A stretch of DNA of 64,000 nucleotides from Phycisphaerae bacterium (GCA_014192545.1 BJHL01000010.1:1-64000); one strand, 5' to 3'. Positions 1 through 8,451 are shown, counted from the first letter of the stretch. Numbers and translations are program-made. The notes: generated by a model not told the origin, from the letters alone.

Positions 1-122
1 ATGCGCAGGCTTTGCCTCTTCTTACCTTCTCCGCGTCTCTCCTCTTTCTTCTCCGCCCCTCCGCGACCGGTTTTTCCTTCGTCGCTCGCAAGTCGCGGCG
101 GCCAGCGGCCGATGCATGCAGC

Positions 123-842
123 ATGGCTAGTGGCTTGCATTACATGCCGCAGGATGATGATGCTCTGGCGTTGTGGCTTTTGACTTTTGCGGGTGGGGCG
201 GCGGATTGGTATAGCAATGCGGGGATCGACAACGTCGATGCGCAGCGGTTGCTGGTGGCCGCGCCCGAGTTTGCGGCGGCGCTGGAGCGCAGTGAGGCGG
301 CGATTGCGGCGGCGCGTGAGGCCGTCGCGGACAAGAACGATGTGCGTGAAGGCGTGGTGGCGTTGGCGCGGCTCGTGGCTCGGCAGTTGCAGGTTGCGCC
401 GGGGATGACCAACGGGGCTCGCGCGGGGATGGGGTTGCCGACGCGGCGCGAAACTTTGAACGGCGTGCGCGTGGGCGGCTCGCGCCGCGGCGCGGCGGGC
501 GGCGGCAATGCGCCCGTCAGCGTGCCGGTGGTGCGCGTGGAAAAGATTGTTCGGCTGCGGCATGAACTGCGGCTGACTGACAGCGAAAGTCCGACGCGCA
601 CGGCCAAGCCGCGCGATGCGTTCTGCGCGGAGGTTCGCCTCGCGATTGTGGATGTGAACCAAACCGCTCCGCTTGATCCCGCCGCGATGCCGACGCTCGC
701 GCTGGTGACGGATGGAAAGGTGCAGGCCGAGTTTGCGTCGGAAAACAAGGGGAAACAGGCGGTGTACAGCGTGCGGTGGATTGGGACGACGGGGGCGGCG
801 GGGCCGTGGGGGGAAGAGGTGAGGGCGGTGGTGGCGGCGTGA
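123..842 (+). CDS. Hypothetical protein, 239 aa
   Basis: I do not recognise this family. The frame is open from position 12, but the ATG at 123 begins a more protein-like sequence (MASGLHYMPQDDDALALWL), so I chose it. No signal peptide or clear membrane segment is visible. The first ~100 residues are Ala-rich and look helical, a Gly/Arg-rich linker follows around residues 115-130, and the C-terminal ~100 residues alternate in a beta-like pattern (VEKIVRLRHELRLTD; ALVTDGKVQAEFASENKG). G-ending codons dominate, unlike the C-ending flagellar genes. It converges on the dehydrogenase gene across a repeat-rich gap. The open frame and codon bias support a real gene; the function is unknown. Confidence 0.6.
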   Translation: MASGLHYMPQDDDALALWLLTFAGGAADWYSNAGIDNVDAQRLLVAAPEFAAALERSEAAIAAAREAVADKNDVREGVVALARLVARQLQVAPGMTNGARAGMGLPTRRETLNGVRVGGSRRGAAGGGNAPVSVPVVRVEKIVRLRHELRLTDSESPTRTAKPRDAFCAEVRLAIVDVNQTAPLDPAAMPTLALVTDGKVQAEFASENKGKQAVYSVRWIGTTGAAGPWGEEVRAVVAA

Positions 843-856
843 GGCGGGGCAGGAAA

Positions 857-944
857 AGTGGCAGAGTGGCAGAGTGGTCAAGTGGCAGAGTGATGAACGG
901 ACTCGGAGCACTTTGCCACTCTGCCACTGTGCCACTTGGCCACT
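857..944. repeat. Degenerate tandem and inverted repeat of GTGGCAGA
   Basis: The left arm (857-892) holds several copies of AGTGGCAG-like units. The right arm (909-944) is its imperfect reverse complement (CACTCTGCCACTGTGCCAC), with a ~16-nt loop, so RNA from either strand could fold into a long hairpin. It lies between two convergent stop codons and may act as a bidirectional terminator, although there is no T-run. Confidence 0.6.
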
Positions 945-961
945 GCTTACGGCTCTTCGCT

Positions 962-1969
962 TCACGCAAAGTGTTTCACGCTCACGCGGTTGGTCGCGGG
1001 CACTTCGCCGCGTTCGTATGCGGTGGCGTTGGTGATTGTCGTCTGGGCAATCGCTGTGCAGGCCTCGTGCGTGAAGAAACCTTGGTGAGCGGTCACGAGC
1101 ACATTGGGGAAACTCATGAGCCGCGCGAAGACATCGTCTTGCAATGCTTGCCCCGAAAGATCGCGGAAGAACAGGTCGCCTTCTTCTTCATACACATCCA
1201 GCCCGACGCTGCCCACGCGGCCAGCCTTGAGAGCGGCGATGAGCGCACGCGTGTCGATAAGTGCGCCGCGGCTGGTGTTGATGAGCATGGCGTGAGGCTT
1301 GATGCTTGCGAGCGCCGCGGCATTGATGAGGTGCTTGGTCGCGGGCGTGAGCGGAGCGTGCAGGGTGATGATGTCGCTGTCTTTGAGGAGTTGCGCGAGG
1401 GGCACGTAGGTCACGCCCATTGCGGCGCACGCGGGGTTTGCGATGGGATCACTCGCGAGCAGGCGGCAACCAAAGCCGCGAAGGATTGCGCAGACAATCT
1501 CGCCGATCTTGCCGGTGCCGACGATGCCCACGGTTTTGCCGTGCATGTCAAAGCCCATGAGGCCATCGAGCGAAAAGTTCTGCTCGCGGACGCGATTGAA
1601 GGCCCGATGGGTCTTGCGGTTGAGCGTCAGCATGAGAGCGACGGCGTGCTCGGCCACGGCGTGGGGCGAATAGGCGGGAACGCGCGCAACGGCGATGCCC
1701 AAACGATCAGCCGCCGCGACATCAACATGATTGAAGCCCGCCGAACGCAGCAAGAGGAGTTTGGTGCCTTGCGCCGCCACAGCTTCGAGGACGGGCGCTG
1801 AGGCATCGTCATTCACGAAGATGCACACGGCCTGGCTTCCCTTGGCGAGGGCTGCCGTGGTGGTGCACAGCTTGGCATCAAGATGCGTGAGCGTGTGGCC
1901 CGCCTGGGCGTTGGCCGCCGCGAAGAAGGGGCGTTCGTACTTTTGCGTGGAGAACATCGCGATGTGCAT
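962..1969 (-). CDS. ldhA: D-lactate dehydrogenase-type 2-hydroxyacid dehydrogenase
   Basis: A predicted cytosolic NAD-dependent D-2-hydroxyacid dehydrogenase of 335 aa, the usual length for D-lactate dehydrogenases; the expected reaction is pyruvate + NADH to D-lactate. The Rossmann GxGxxG is at residues 151-156 (GTGKIG). The catalytic set expected for the family is visible as Arg234 (NTSRG), Glu263 (within EEEGDLFF) and His295 (TAHQGFFT). The DVYEEEGDLFF stretch is typical of the LdhA subgroup rather than phosphoglycerate or formate dehydrogenases. The frame runs open upstream to 2134, but homology begins at MHIAMFSTQKYE, so the start is placed at 1969. It is divergent from rsmH. Substrate specificity is inferred. 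Confidence 0.88.
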   Translation of the reverse strand: MHIAMFSTQKYERPFFAAANAQAGHTLTHLDAKLCTTTAALAKGSQAVCIFVNDDASAPVLEAVAAQGTKLLLLRSAGFNHVDVAAADRLGIAVARVPAYSPHAVAEHAVALMLTLNRKTHRAFNRVREQNFSLDGLMGFDMHGKTVGIVGTGKIGEIVCAILRGFGCRLLASDPIANPACAAMGVTYVPLAQLLKDSDIITLHAPLTPATKHLINAAALASIKPHAMLINTSRGALIDTRALIAALKAGRVGSVGLDVYEEEGDLFFRDLSGQALQDDVFARLMSFPNVLVTAHQGFFTHEACTAIAQTTITNATAYERGEVPATNRVSVKHFA

Positions 1970-2110
1970 GGCGGGGAGCCTTTGGTGAGCAGGAAAGTCG
2001 CTCGATGCGAACGCTGCGGGCAACATCGCGGCAGCATGGATCGGCGGAAGACAATCGTAGCGGATGCGTTCTTTAACAAACCCGCGCTGCACCCGCACAT
2101 GCGCAGCCAC

Positions 2111-2137
2111 CAATGCCCAATCCCCAATCCCCAATGC
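2111..2137. repeat. Short tandem repeat CCCAATCC
   Basis: CAATGCCCAATCCCCAATCC and its continuation form about three degenerate 8-9 nt units in the divergent gap between the dehydrogenase and rsmH. It belongs to the same class of intergenic micro-repeats seen elsewhere in this window, with its own unit sequence. Confidence 0.45.
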
Positions 2138-2177
2138 CGCTGCCTTTACCCTGCCCTCCCCTCGCTACGCTGCCCCC

Positions 2178-3113
2178 GTGTCAGCTTTCGCCCACAACCC
2201 CGCCCACGTCCCGGTTTTGCTCGCTGCGTGTTTGCGCGTGCTGGCACCAAAGCCGGGAGAGACCTTCGCCGATTGCACCGCTGGCCTGGGCGGCCACGCC
2301 GGGGCTATCGCCCGCGTGATTGGGAAGGGCCGGGTCGTCCTCAACGACGCCGACATGGCCAATTTGGCCTTGGCTGCCGCGCATGTCGCGCAAGTTTCGC
2401 CGCAAGTCAGCGTCGTTTCTTCGCACGGCAACTTCGCCGAGCTTTGTCACAAGCTGGAGGCCGCGCAAACGCCCGCCGACATGGTGCTGGCTGACCTTGG
2501 CTTTGCCAGCAATCATGTGGACGACGCTGCCCGAGGCTTTTCTTTCAAGCGCGATGGCCCGCTGGACATGCGAATGAACCCGTCCACCGGCCCAACCGCC
2601 GCCGAACTGGTCAACACGCTTCCGGAGGCCGAATTAGCCCGCATTCTCGAAGAATACGGCGAGGAGCGCAACGCGCGGAAGATCGCGCGGAAACTTGCGG
2701 ACCTTCGCCGCAAGTCGCCGATAGCAACTACTGGTCAGTTGGCCGATGCGGTGCGGAGCGTGAGCCCCGCGCACGGCTCACCCATTGACCCGGCGACGCG
2801 CACCTTCCAAGCTGTGCGCATCGCAGTCAACGACGAGCTGGGCAGCTTGGAAGCGTTGCTGCTGGCAATTGAGGATGCTGTCAAGCAAATCAATCACAAG
2901 CGTGCAACGTGGCTCTCTTCTGGCGCGCGGGTTGCGATCATCAGCTTTCATTCGCTGGAAGATCGCGCCGTCAAGCAGGCCTTTGCGAAGCTGGTGAAAG
3001 CCGGCTGCACAGACCTGACAAACGGCTGCGTGACAGCAGAGGATGGCGAGGAAATGGCAAACCCTCGCTCACGCAGCGCGAAACTCCGCGCAATTGCCTT
3101 GCCCGCCGGTTGA
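2178..3113 (+). CDS. rsmH: 16S rRNA (cytosine1402-N4)-methyltransferase RsmH
   Basis: RsmH (MraW) transfers a methyl group from SAM to N4 of C1402 in 16S rRNA, and is classically the first gene of the division/cell-wall cluster. The SAM-binding motif ADCTAGLGGHAG is at residues 31-42, MVLADLGFAS follows, and the C-terminal SFHSLEDRAVK and NPRSRSAKLRA motifs are family signatures. I chose GTG at 2178 (V-SAFAHNPAHVPVL) because homology starts there, giving 311 aa, a normal length; the open frame extends upstream to 2064 without family-like sequence. It heads a cluster with the LysM, FtsL-like and FtsI-like genes. No mraZ is seen upstream. Confidence 0.95.
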   Translation: MSAFAHNPAHVPVLLAACLRVLAPKPGETFADCTAGLGGHAGAIARVIGKGRVVLNDADMANLALAAAHVAQVSPQVSVVSSHGNFAELCHKLEAAQTPADMVLADLGFASNHVDDAARGFSFKRDGPLDMRMNPSTGPTAAELVNTLPEAELARILEEYGEERNARKIARKLADLRRKSPIATTGQLADAVRSVSPAHGSPIDPATRTFQAVRIAVNDELGSLEALLLAIEDAVKQINHKRATWLSSGARVAIISFHSLEDRAVKQAFAKLVKAGCTDLTNGCVTAEDGEEMANPRSRSAKLRAIALPAG

Positions 3114-3347
3114 CGTTTCTCGTCAGCCGCGAAAGATTGAGCTCTTTGACCTGCGAGCGAAAGCTCGCATGGACGAGTTGGATGGACAACGCCGAAGATC
3201 ACGTCGCATGGATGCGTCAGATTCTCCGGCTTAGCAACGCACGCGTGGTTCACACGCCCAAGGCACGGAGGCCGAGCGAGCATGGGGCTCGGGGTTTGCC
3301 GGCTTTGGGGTATGGTTCACGCGGCACAGCCTGCAAGGACGCACGCC

Positions 3348-4373
3348 GTGACTCGCGAACTCAAACTTGCCCTTATCGTCGGATTTCTGCTCGTGCTCCT
3401 GGTCTCGGTGCTCATCGCCGATCATCTCTCGGGCGCTCGCAAAGCTGAACTCAGCACCAACATCACGCCCAACCCGGCCATCGCGCCCATCATCGCCCCC
3501 GCGCCGCAAGAGCCGCTGGTGACGATCGAGCAAGGCAAAGGCGGAGCGATCAAGTTCGCCGACGCAGGCACCACGCCAGGCGGCCAGGCCGTTCTCGATG
3601 GCACCATGACCACCATCGCCGACCGCACGGGCGAACCCATCACGCCCCCCATGGTCAACTCCACGCTCGTCGGCGACCTGACCATCAGCCAGACCCCCAC
3701 GCCCGACCAAACCCTCGGCACCGACACGCTGCGCGGCAACCAGCAGCCCTCGCCCGACGCAACCCCCATCGATAAGCAGATCGACAAGGCCAAGGTCGCC
3801 AACGGCACCAACGGCCTTGAAGTCAAGCCCTTCGGCGGCGGCGAAACCATTCGCGTTGCAAGCAAGGACATCGTCCTGCCAGAGCCCAAGTCCATCCCCG
3901 GCCAGCCCAAGACCGAAGCCACCGACGAAAAGTGGTACACCGTCGCCGCCGGCGACAGCGCCTTCAAGATCGCCAAGAAGTTCTACGGCAAGGGCGAATA
4001 CTGGAAGCAGCTCCAAGCCTACAACGGCAACCGCATCGGCACCGACGGCAGCGTCCGCGTCGGCGTTCGCGTCAAGGTACCCGAAGCCGCCAAGCTGGGC
4101 ATCAAAGATGCGCCAGTGGTCAAGGCCGACGAAAAAGTCGCAACCAAGACGCTCAACAAGCCCGAAGCCAAAGCCGCCGAAGGGCCCAAAGCTGACCCCA
4201 AGCCCGAAACTTCAGGCCGCAGCTACACCGTCAAGAAGGGCGACACGCTGGGCCAGATCGCTCAGCGCGAACTGGGCACCATGAAGCGCGCCGATGAAAT
4301 CGTCAAGCTCAACAAGCTCAAGAGCGCCAGCAGCATCCGCGAAGGCATGAAGCTCTCGCTGCCCACCAAGTAA
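3348..4373 (+). CDS. Membrane-anchored protein with two LysM domains
   Basis: A single N-terminal membrane segment (about residues 6-27, LKLALIVGFLLVLLVSVLIA) is followed by a ~165-residue Pro/Thr-rich linker and two LysM peptidoglycan-binding domains, at about 195-245 (WYTVAAGDSAFKIAKKFYG) and 291-339 (SYTVKKGDTLGQIAQRELG). The topology points to an envelope protein anchored in the inner membrane with its LysM domains in the periplasm. No catalytic domain is visible. Its place between rsmH and ftsL suggests a role in septal or cell-wall synthesis. GTG at 3348 sits directly before the membrane segment; an in-frame ATG at 3312 is the alternative. It is an unusual insertion between rsmH and ftsL. 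Confidence 0.82.
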   Translation: MTRELKLALIVGFLLVLLVSVLIADHLSGARKAELSTNITPNPAIAPIIAPAPQEPLVTIEQGKGGAIKFADAGTTPGGQAVLDGTMTTIADRTGEPITPPMVNSTLVGDLTISQTPTPDQTLGTDTLRGNQQPSPDATPIDKQIDKAKVANGTNGLEVKPFGGGETIRVASKDIVLPEPKSIPGQPKTEATDEKWYTVAAGDSAFKIAKKFYGKGEYWKQLQAYNGNRIGTDGSVRVGVRVKVPEAAKLGIKDAPVVKADEKVATKTLNKPEAKAAEGPKADPKPETSGRSYTVKKGDTLGQIAQRELGTMKRADEIVKLNKLKSASSIREGMKLSLPTK

Positions 4374-4425
4374 TTCCCGCGGCGAAGGCTGCCACAAGCA
4401 GCCCCGCCGCATCAAGACTCTTCGC

Positions 4426-4453
4426 GCCGACACGTCCGACAGGGCGTGTCGGC
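4426..4453 (+). other. Perfect 9-bp inverted repeat (RNA hairpin)
   Basis: GCCGACACG and CGTGTCGGC flank a 10-nt loop between the LysM gene and the ftsL-like gene. There is no T-run after it (ATTTGTGC follows), so it may be a processing or attenuation hairpin rather than a full terminator. Confidence 0.35.
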
Positions 4454-4509
4454 ATTTGTGCAAGTTAGATTCGTGCGAGTCGGGCAGTGACCAACCAAGC
4501 AGGCGCGGC

Positions 4510-4932
4510 ATGTTTTCCAAACTCACATTCCTGGTCGTCTCGCTGGGCATCGTCGGGTGCTGCCTGCTCGCCCTGCGCCAGCAACGCCTGCAAGCCGCCA
4601 GTGAAATGGCCCAGGCCCAGCTCCGCGTGCGCACCGCCGATGAACGCCTCTTCGAACTTCGCTCGCAAGTCGCCGCTCGCATCACGCCCAAAGAGGTCGA
4701 GAAGCTCGCCATCGACGCGGGCGGCTTGCGTCCAGCGACCAACGAGATTCCGGGCGAACTGACCAACAACGAACTGACGGGCCTGGACGACCAAGGCAAC
4801 TTCTCGCCGCCGCCTGAAGAAGCCGACAAGAACGCGAAGTCAAAGCCTGCTGCCAAGCCGTCAGGCACCAAACCCACGCAACCGAAGAAGCCTTCCACGG
4901 GTCCGTCTCGGTACGCCACCCGCCCGCAGTAA
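4510..4932 (+). CDS. ftsL: FtsL-like bitopic cell division protein
   Basis: A 140-aa bitopic protein: a short cytoplasmic start, one membrane helix (about residues 5-22), a coiled-coil-like stretch (LRQQRLQAASEMAQAQLRVR, about 21-60) and a Pro/Lys/Ser-rich tail. This matches FtsL/DivIC-type topology. The position between rsmH and an FtsI-type transpeptidase is where ftsL sits in dcw clusters. FtsL would bridge FtsB and the FtsWI synthase at the septum. Sequence conservation in this family is very low, so the call rests on topology and synteny. I chose ATG at 4510 (MFSKLTFLVVSLG); the open frame extends to 4456 without family-like content. Confidence 0.7.
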   Translation: MFSKLTFLVVSLGIVGCCLLALRQQRLQAASEMAQAQLRVRTADERLFELRSQVAARITPKEVEKLAIDAGGLRPATNEIPGELTNNELTGLDDQGNFSPPPEEADKNAKSKPAAKPSGTKPTQPKKPSTGPSRYATRPQ

Positions 4933-4994
4933 AGCATCGCGATTGCCCGCCCGCACCGCCGCACGCGCGCATCGCCGACGAATCGAGACTCCGC

Positions 4995-7370
4995 ATGACC
5001 ACCTTCCCCGCCCCCACTCTCACTCCACCCTCTTCATCGCAACCCTCGCGCGCCAGCGATAAAAACTTCGGCTGGGTCACCATCGCCGTCGCTGTTGGCA
5101 TCACGCTCATGCTGCTGGCCACGCTGGGCCGGGTCATCCAATTACAAGTCGCCCCCAGCCCGCAACTGCAAGACGAAATGTCCCCGCGCGTCACTTCGCG
5201 CGAAGACCTCCCCCTCCGAGGCGACATCTTGGACCGTCGCGGTCGCCTGCTCGCCAGCACGAAGTTCTCCCGCCGCGTCGTGATTGACCCCACCGTCTTC
5301 AAGCAGCACGAAACCCTCGACGCCGCCATCGTCGCCCTCGCGCAAGCCGCTGGCCAGCCCGAGGGCGAAGTCACGACTCGCATCAAAGCCGCCATCGCCG
5401 AGAACGACCGCCGCGAGACAATCGCCAAAGCGTGGCCCGCCACTCGCGACGCGTGGATCGCCGAACTCAAGCAGAAACAAGAATCACGCGAACACGCCGA
5501 AGCCGTCGCGCGCGGCGAAGTCGTCCCCGCCCTGCCCGGTGCTGGTGCTGCGGAAATCGATCCGCCTGACTCCAAAGCCCCCGCTGCCAACAAGCCCGAA
5601 TCTAAGCCCGAATCCAAGCCCGCGCCCGAGCCCATCAACAAAGACAACTTCGCCGTCCCGCCCCTGGGCAAAGACGATCCGTTCTCGATGACCAAGATCG
5701 AGTACGCCGACGAGAAAGCCATCCTCGCGGGCGAAACCCCGCCCAGCGAAATCGCCGCAGAACTAGCGAAAAAGCCCGAAGAAGTCAGCCCGCCCAAGCC
5801 CCTGCGCTACCTGCCCATCGGCGATGTCCTCAGCGACTCGCAAGAAGAATCCGTCCGCGCCTTGACCGCCCGCGGCAAACGCCCCGAAGGCGCCATGAAG
5901 CAACTCGTGGGCGTCATGCTCGAGCGCATCCCCGTGCGCGAGTTCGTCGCAGGTGACGAAATCGCCGGCGTCGTCGGCAAAGTCGGCTTCGGTCACGTCG
6001 GCCTCATGGGTGCCGAGTATCGCATGGAGAAAGACCTCAAAGGTCAATCCGGCAAAGTCGCTTACGTCCGCGACCGCTCGGGCCGGCCCCTGTGGATCGA
6101 GCAAGGCGCAATCGTCGAGCCTCGCAACGGCCAAAACGTTCGCCTCTCCATCGATCTCGAACTCCAACGCATCGCCTACGAAGAAGTGCAAAAGCAAGTC
6201 GAAACCATGAACGCCGCCGGTGGCCGGCTCGTCATGGTCAACCCGCAAACGGGCGAAATTCTCGCACTGGTCGACATCGTGCGCGATGTCCCCGGCGCAA
6301 TCCCCTTCCCCTGGTCGCCCGTTGACGAAAAAGGCAAAGCCATCAACGACGGCCGTGACCTCTTCAAGCCCGGTGTGCGCTATCAAGTCCTCTCAGGTGA
6401 CGAACGCCGCAAGCTGCACCCCGCCCTCGCACGCAACCGCAACGTCGAAGATGTCTACGAACCCGGCTCAACCTTCAAGCCGTTCGTCTGGTCCGTCATC
6501 ACCGAACTGGGCCTGGCGAAAATGAACGAAACCTTCGACACCGAAGGTGGCCGCTGGTTCGCGCCCGATGGTCGCTACCTCGAAGACGTCACCAAGCGCG
6601 ACACCATGCTCTGGCCCATGGTGCTCGTCAACTCCAGCAACATCGGCATGGTCAAAGCGGGACAGCGCCTCAGCCACGAGCAAATGCATCGCCTCGTCGA
6701 GCGTTTCGGCTTTGGCAGCAAAACCAACCTGGGCCTGCCGGGCGAAACCGCCGGCATCGTCACGCCGCTTTCGCGCTGGAAAGGCTACACGCAAATCAGC
6801 GTCAGCTACGGCCACGAAATCGCCGTCACGCCCGTGCAAATGGTTCGGGCCTACAGCGCGTTCGCTCGCACGGGCGAACTTGCCGGCACCCTGCCCACCC
6901 TGCGATTCACCTCTGCCGAAACCGACGAAGCACCGCCCGTCACCTATCGCGTCTTACCCACAGGCGTCGCTCGCACCACGCGCGAGACGCTCGTCGGCGT
7001 CGCCCAAGTTATCGAAGATCGCTGGATGAAGAAAGAAACCCCCGAAGGCGGCTGGCGCTACACCATGTTCGGCAAGTCCGGCACCGCCAAGATTCCCCTC
7101 GGCGCCGCCCCCGCCAACCACCGCGCCCCACGCGGCGTGAAGGGCTACTACGAGAATCAGTTCATCAGTAGTTTCATCGCCGGTGCGCCCGTCGAGAATC
7201 CGCAGATCGTTCTCATCGCCATCATCGACGACCCCGGCACCGCCGAAGGTCGCGCCCGCGCCGAACGCTACGGCTCTGCCGCCGCTGGCCCCGTCGCCCG
7301 CCGAGTCCTCGAACGGTCGCTCACGTACTTGGGCGTCCCCGCCAGCCCGCGCCGGGAAAAGCCCGAGTAA
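4995..7370 (+). CDS. ftsI: FtsI/PBP-type peptidoglycan D,D-transpeptidase
   Basis: A class B penicillin-binding protein of 791 aa. One N-terminal membrane helix lies at about residues 27-44, then the dimerization region with LPLRGDILDRRGRLLA at 73-87, and the transpeptidase domain with SxxK at S492-T-F-K495, SxN at S547-S-N549 and KSG at K694-S695-G696. Ser492 would be the acyl-enzyme nucleophile that cross-links septal peptidoglycan. The protein is longer than typical FtsI (~580 aa) because of a Pro/Lys/Glu-rich insertion at about 160-270 (for example PESKPESKPAPEPINKD). Its place after rsmH and ftsL supports a divisome role. The usual downstream murE, murF and mraY genes are missing; a secreted-protein gene follows. 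Confidence 0.92.
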   Translation: MTTFPAPTLTPPSSSQPSRASDKNFGWVTIAVAVGITLMLLATLGRVIQLQVAPSPQLQDEMSPRVTSREDLPLRGDILDRRGRLLASTKFSRRVVIDPTVFKQHETLDAAIVALAQAAGQPEGEVTTRIKAAIAENDRRETIAKAWPATRDAWIAELKQKQESREHAEAVARGEVVPALPGAGAAEIDPPDSKAPAANKPESKPESKPAPEPINKDNFAVPPLGKDDPFSMTKIEYADEKAILAGETPPSEIAAELAKKPEEVSPPKPLRYLPIGDVLSDSQEESVRALTARGKRPEGAMKQLVGVMLERIPVREFVAGDEIAGVVGKVGFGHVGLMGAEYRMEKDLKGQSGKVAYVRDRSGRPLWIEQGAIVEPRNGQNVRLSIDLELQRIAYEEVQKQVETMNAAGGRLVMVNPQTGEILALVDIVRDVPGAIPFPWSPVDEKGKAINDGRDLFKPGVRYQVLSGDERRKLHPALARNRNVEDVYEPGSTFKPFVWSVITELGLAKMNETFDTEGGRWFAPDGRYLEDVTKRDTMLWPMVLVNSSNIGMVKAGQRLSHEQMHRLVERFGFGSKTNLGLPGETAGIVTPLSRWKGYTQISVSYGHEIAVTPVQMVRAYSAFARTGELAGTLPTLRFTSAETDEAPPVTYRVLPTGVARTTRETLVGVAQVIEDRWMKKETPEGGWRYTMFGKSGTAKIPLGAAPANHRAPRGVKGYYENQFISSFIAGAPVENPQIVLIAIIDDPGTAEGRARAERYGSAAAGPVARRVLERSLTYLGVPASPRREKPE

Positions 7371-7479
7371 TCTGACTTAGCGTTAAAAATACACCCAAAC
7401 TTGACCCGTTTTCGGTCGTTTTACACCATAGAAACACCGAGGACCGTGCAATTTTCTTTACAAAGACCCTCTGATAGGG

Positions 7480-7508
7480 TTGTGAAGAATTTCGCCGCGC
7501 GGTAACAT
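7480..7508 (+). promoter_or_regulatory. Possible sigma-70-type promoter
   Basis: TTGTGA, a 17-bp spacer and TAACAT lie about 90 nt upstream of the secreted-protein gene. Each hexamer matches the consensus at four of six positions. It is a pattern match only. Confidence 0.35.
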
Positions 7509-7546
7509 TGTCCGAGACACAAGAATGGTCGTGTTGGCTTAACCCT

Positions 7547-7564
7547 GCGAGCGTTAGCGCTCGC
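7547..7564 (+). other. 5' leader hairpin (7-bp inverted repeat)
   Basis: GCGAGCG-TTAG-CGCTCGC forms a perfect 7-bp stem in the leader of the downstream gene, about 35 nt before its ATG. Its function is unknown; it may stabilise the mRNA. Confidence 0.4.
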
Positions 7565-7598
7565 GCACGGCCAAAGAGAGACTTTTGAGGAGATTGAG

Positions 7599-8294
7599 AT
7601 GAAGAAGATTCTTGCTTTGCTCGCAGTGGCCGGTATGTCAAGCGCCGCGATGGCCGACAACTACGGTGACGCCCAGAACGACCTGTTCAACAACGGCTTC
7701 TCGCACCTTGACATCACCAGCGTCGATGTCACCCACACCGCCTCCACCATCACGTTCGAAATCAACGTGCGTGGTGATATGAACCCCGGCACGGGCGGCT
7801 CAAACTGGGGCAAGTACATGATCGGTATCGACACCGGCGCAGCTGGTGGCGCGTCCGACAACGGCTGGACCCGTCCCATCAACTGGACCGGCGGCCAAGG
7901 CATCGACTTCTGGGTCGGCACCTGGGCTGACAACGGCGGCTACGGCATGGGCGGCGAACTCCGCAGCCAGCCAGGCGGCGCTCTCCTCGATGCCACCTAC
8001 ACCACGGGCCTGCTCATCAGCGGCAGCACCAGCAACTTCAAGCAGACCATCACCCTCAGCCGCGCGGCCCTGGGTCTCACGGGCAATGACACCTTCCGCT
8101 TCGATGTCATGAGCTCAGGCGGCGGCGGCGGCGACCCCGGCGTCGACCACCTCAGCCGCTCCGACCTCGCCACCAGCGACTGGAGCGTTGCCTCTGACTC
8201 GGGCACCCTCCTCAGCTACACGATTCCCAGCCCCAGCGTCCTCGCCCTCGCCGGCATGGGCGGCTTGGTCGCGGCTCGTCGTCGTCGCGCCTAA
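7599..8294 (+). CDS. Secreted protein with PEP-CTERM-like C-terminal signal
   Basis: A 231-aa exported protein. The signal peptide (MKKILALLAVAGMSSAAMA) would be cleaved after residue ~19. The middle is Gly/Asn/Asp-rich and beta-like (WVGTWADNGGYGMGGELRSQ), with no recognised enzyme motif. The C-terminus IPSPSVLALAGMGGLVAARRRRA has the tripartite layout of PEP-CTERM sorting signals: a Pro motif, a hydrophobic helix and an Arg cluster. This suggests handling by an exosortase-type system encoded elsewhere. A good ribosome binding site (GAGGAG) lies upstream of ATG 7599. Two hairpins follow the gene, so it appears monocistronic. The function of the mature domain is unknown. Confidence 0.82.
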   Translation: MKKILALLAVAGMSSAAMADNYGDAQNDLFNNGFSHLDITSVDVTHTASTITFEINVRGDMNPGTGGSNWGKYMIGIDTGAAGGASDNGWTRPINWTGGQGIDFWVGTWADNGGYGMGGELRSQPGGALLDATYTTGLLISGSTSNFKQTITLSRAALGLTGNDTFRFDVMSSGGGGGDPGVDHLSRSDLATSDWSVASDSGTLLSYTIPSPSVLALAGMGGLVAARRRRA

Positions 8295-8302
8295 TTGAGA
8301 AC

Positions 8303-8322
8303 TCGAGGGCGCAAGCCCTCGA
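8303..8322 (+). terminator. 8-bp hairpin with GCAA tetraloop
   Basis: TCGAGGGC-GCAA-GCCCTCGA lies 9 nt after the stop of the secreted-protein gene. A near-identical inverted copy lies at 8432-8451 behind nuoC. With no T-run directly after it, it may be a 3'-end stabilising hairpin ahead of the stronger terminator at 8344. Confidence 0.4.
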
Positions 8323-8343
8323 AGCCCGCAGCTAGCTATCAAC

Positions 8344-8373
8344 GAAAAACGCCCGCACTTGCGGGCGTTTTTT
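8344..8373 (+). terminator. Rho-independent terminator
   Basis: AAACGCCCGC, a CACTT-type loop and GCGGGCGTTT run directly into a T-tract, a textbook intrinsic terminator for the PEP-CTERM-like gene. The A-tract before the stem could make it work on the minus strand too, for nuoC. Confidence 0.85.
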
Positions 8374-8410
8374 CATTCTACTTTACAAACCCAGTCCTGC
8401 ACGCCGCGAT

Positions 8411-8451
8411 CTCGAAAAAATCAGCGTGCCTTCGAGGGCTTGCGCCCTCGT
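8411..8451 (-). terminator. Hairpin behind nuoC
   Basis: CGAGGGC-TTGC-GCCCTCG (8433-8450) just past the nuoC stop is followed on the minus strand, after about 11 nt, by a run of six T (8415-8420 on the plus strand). The hairpin is the reverse complement of that at 8303-8322 except at one end base, so it is a duplicated element. The stem-to-T-run distance makes it a weak terminator candidate. Confidence 0.4.

Noticed and set aside
1970..2134. N-terminal extension of the dehydrogenase to 2134
   Set aside because: The extra 55 codons overlap the divergent promoter region and show no family similarity.
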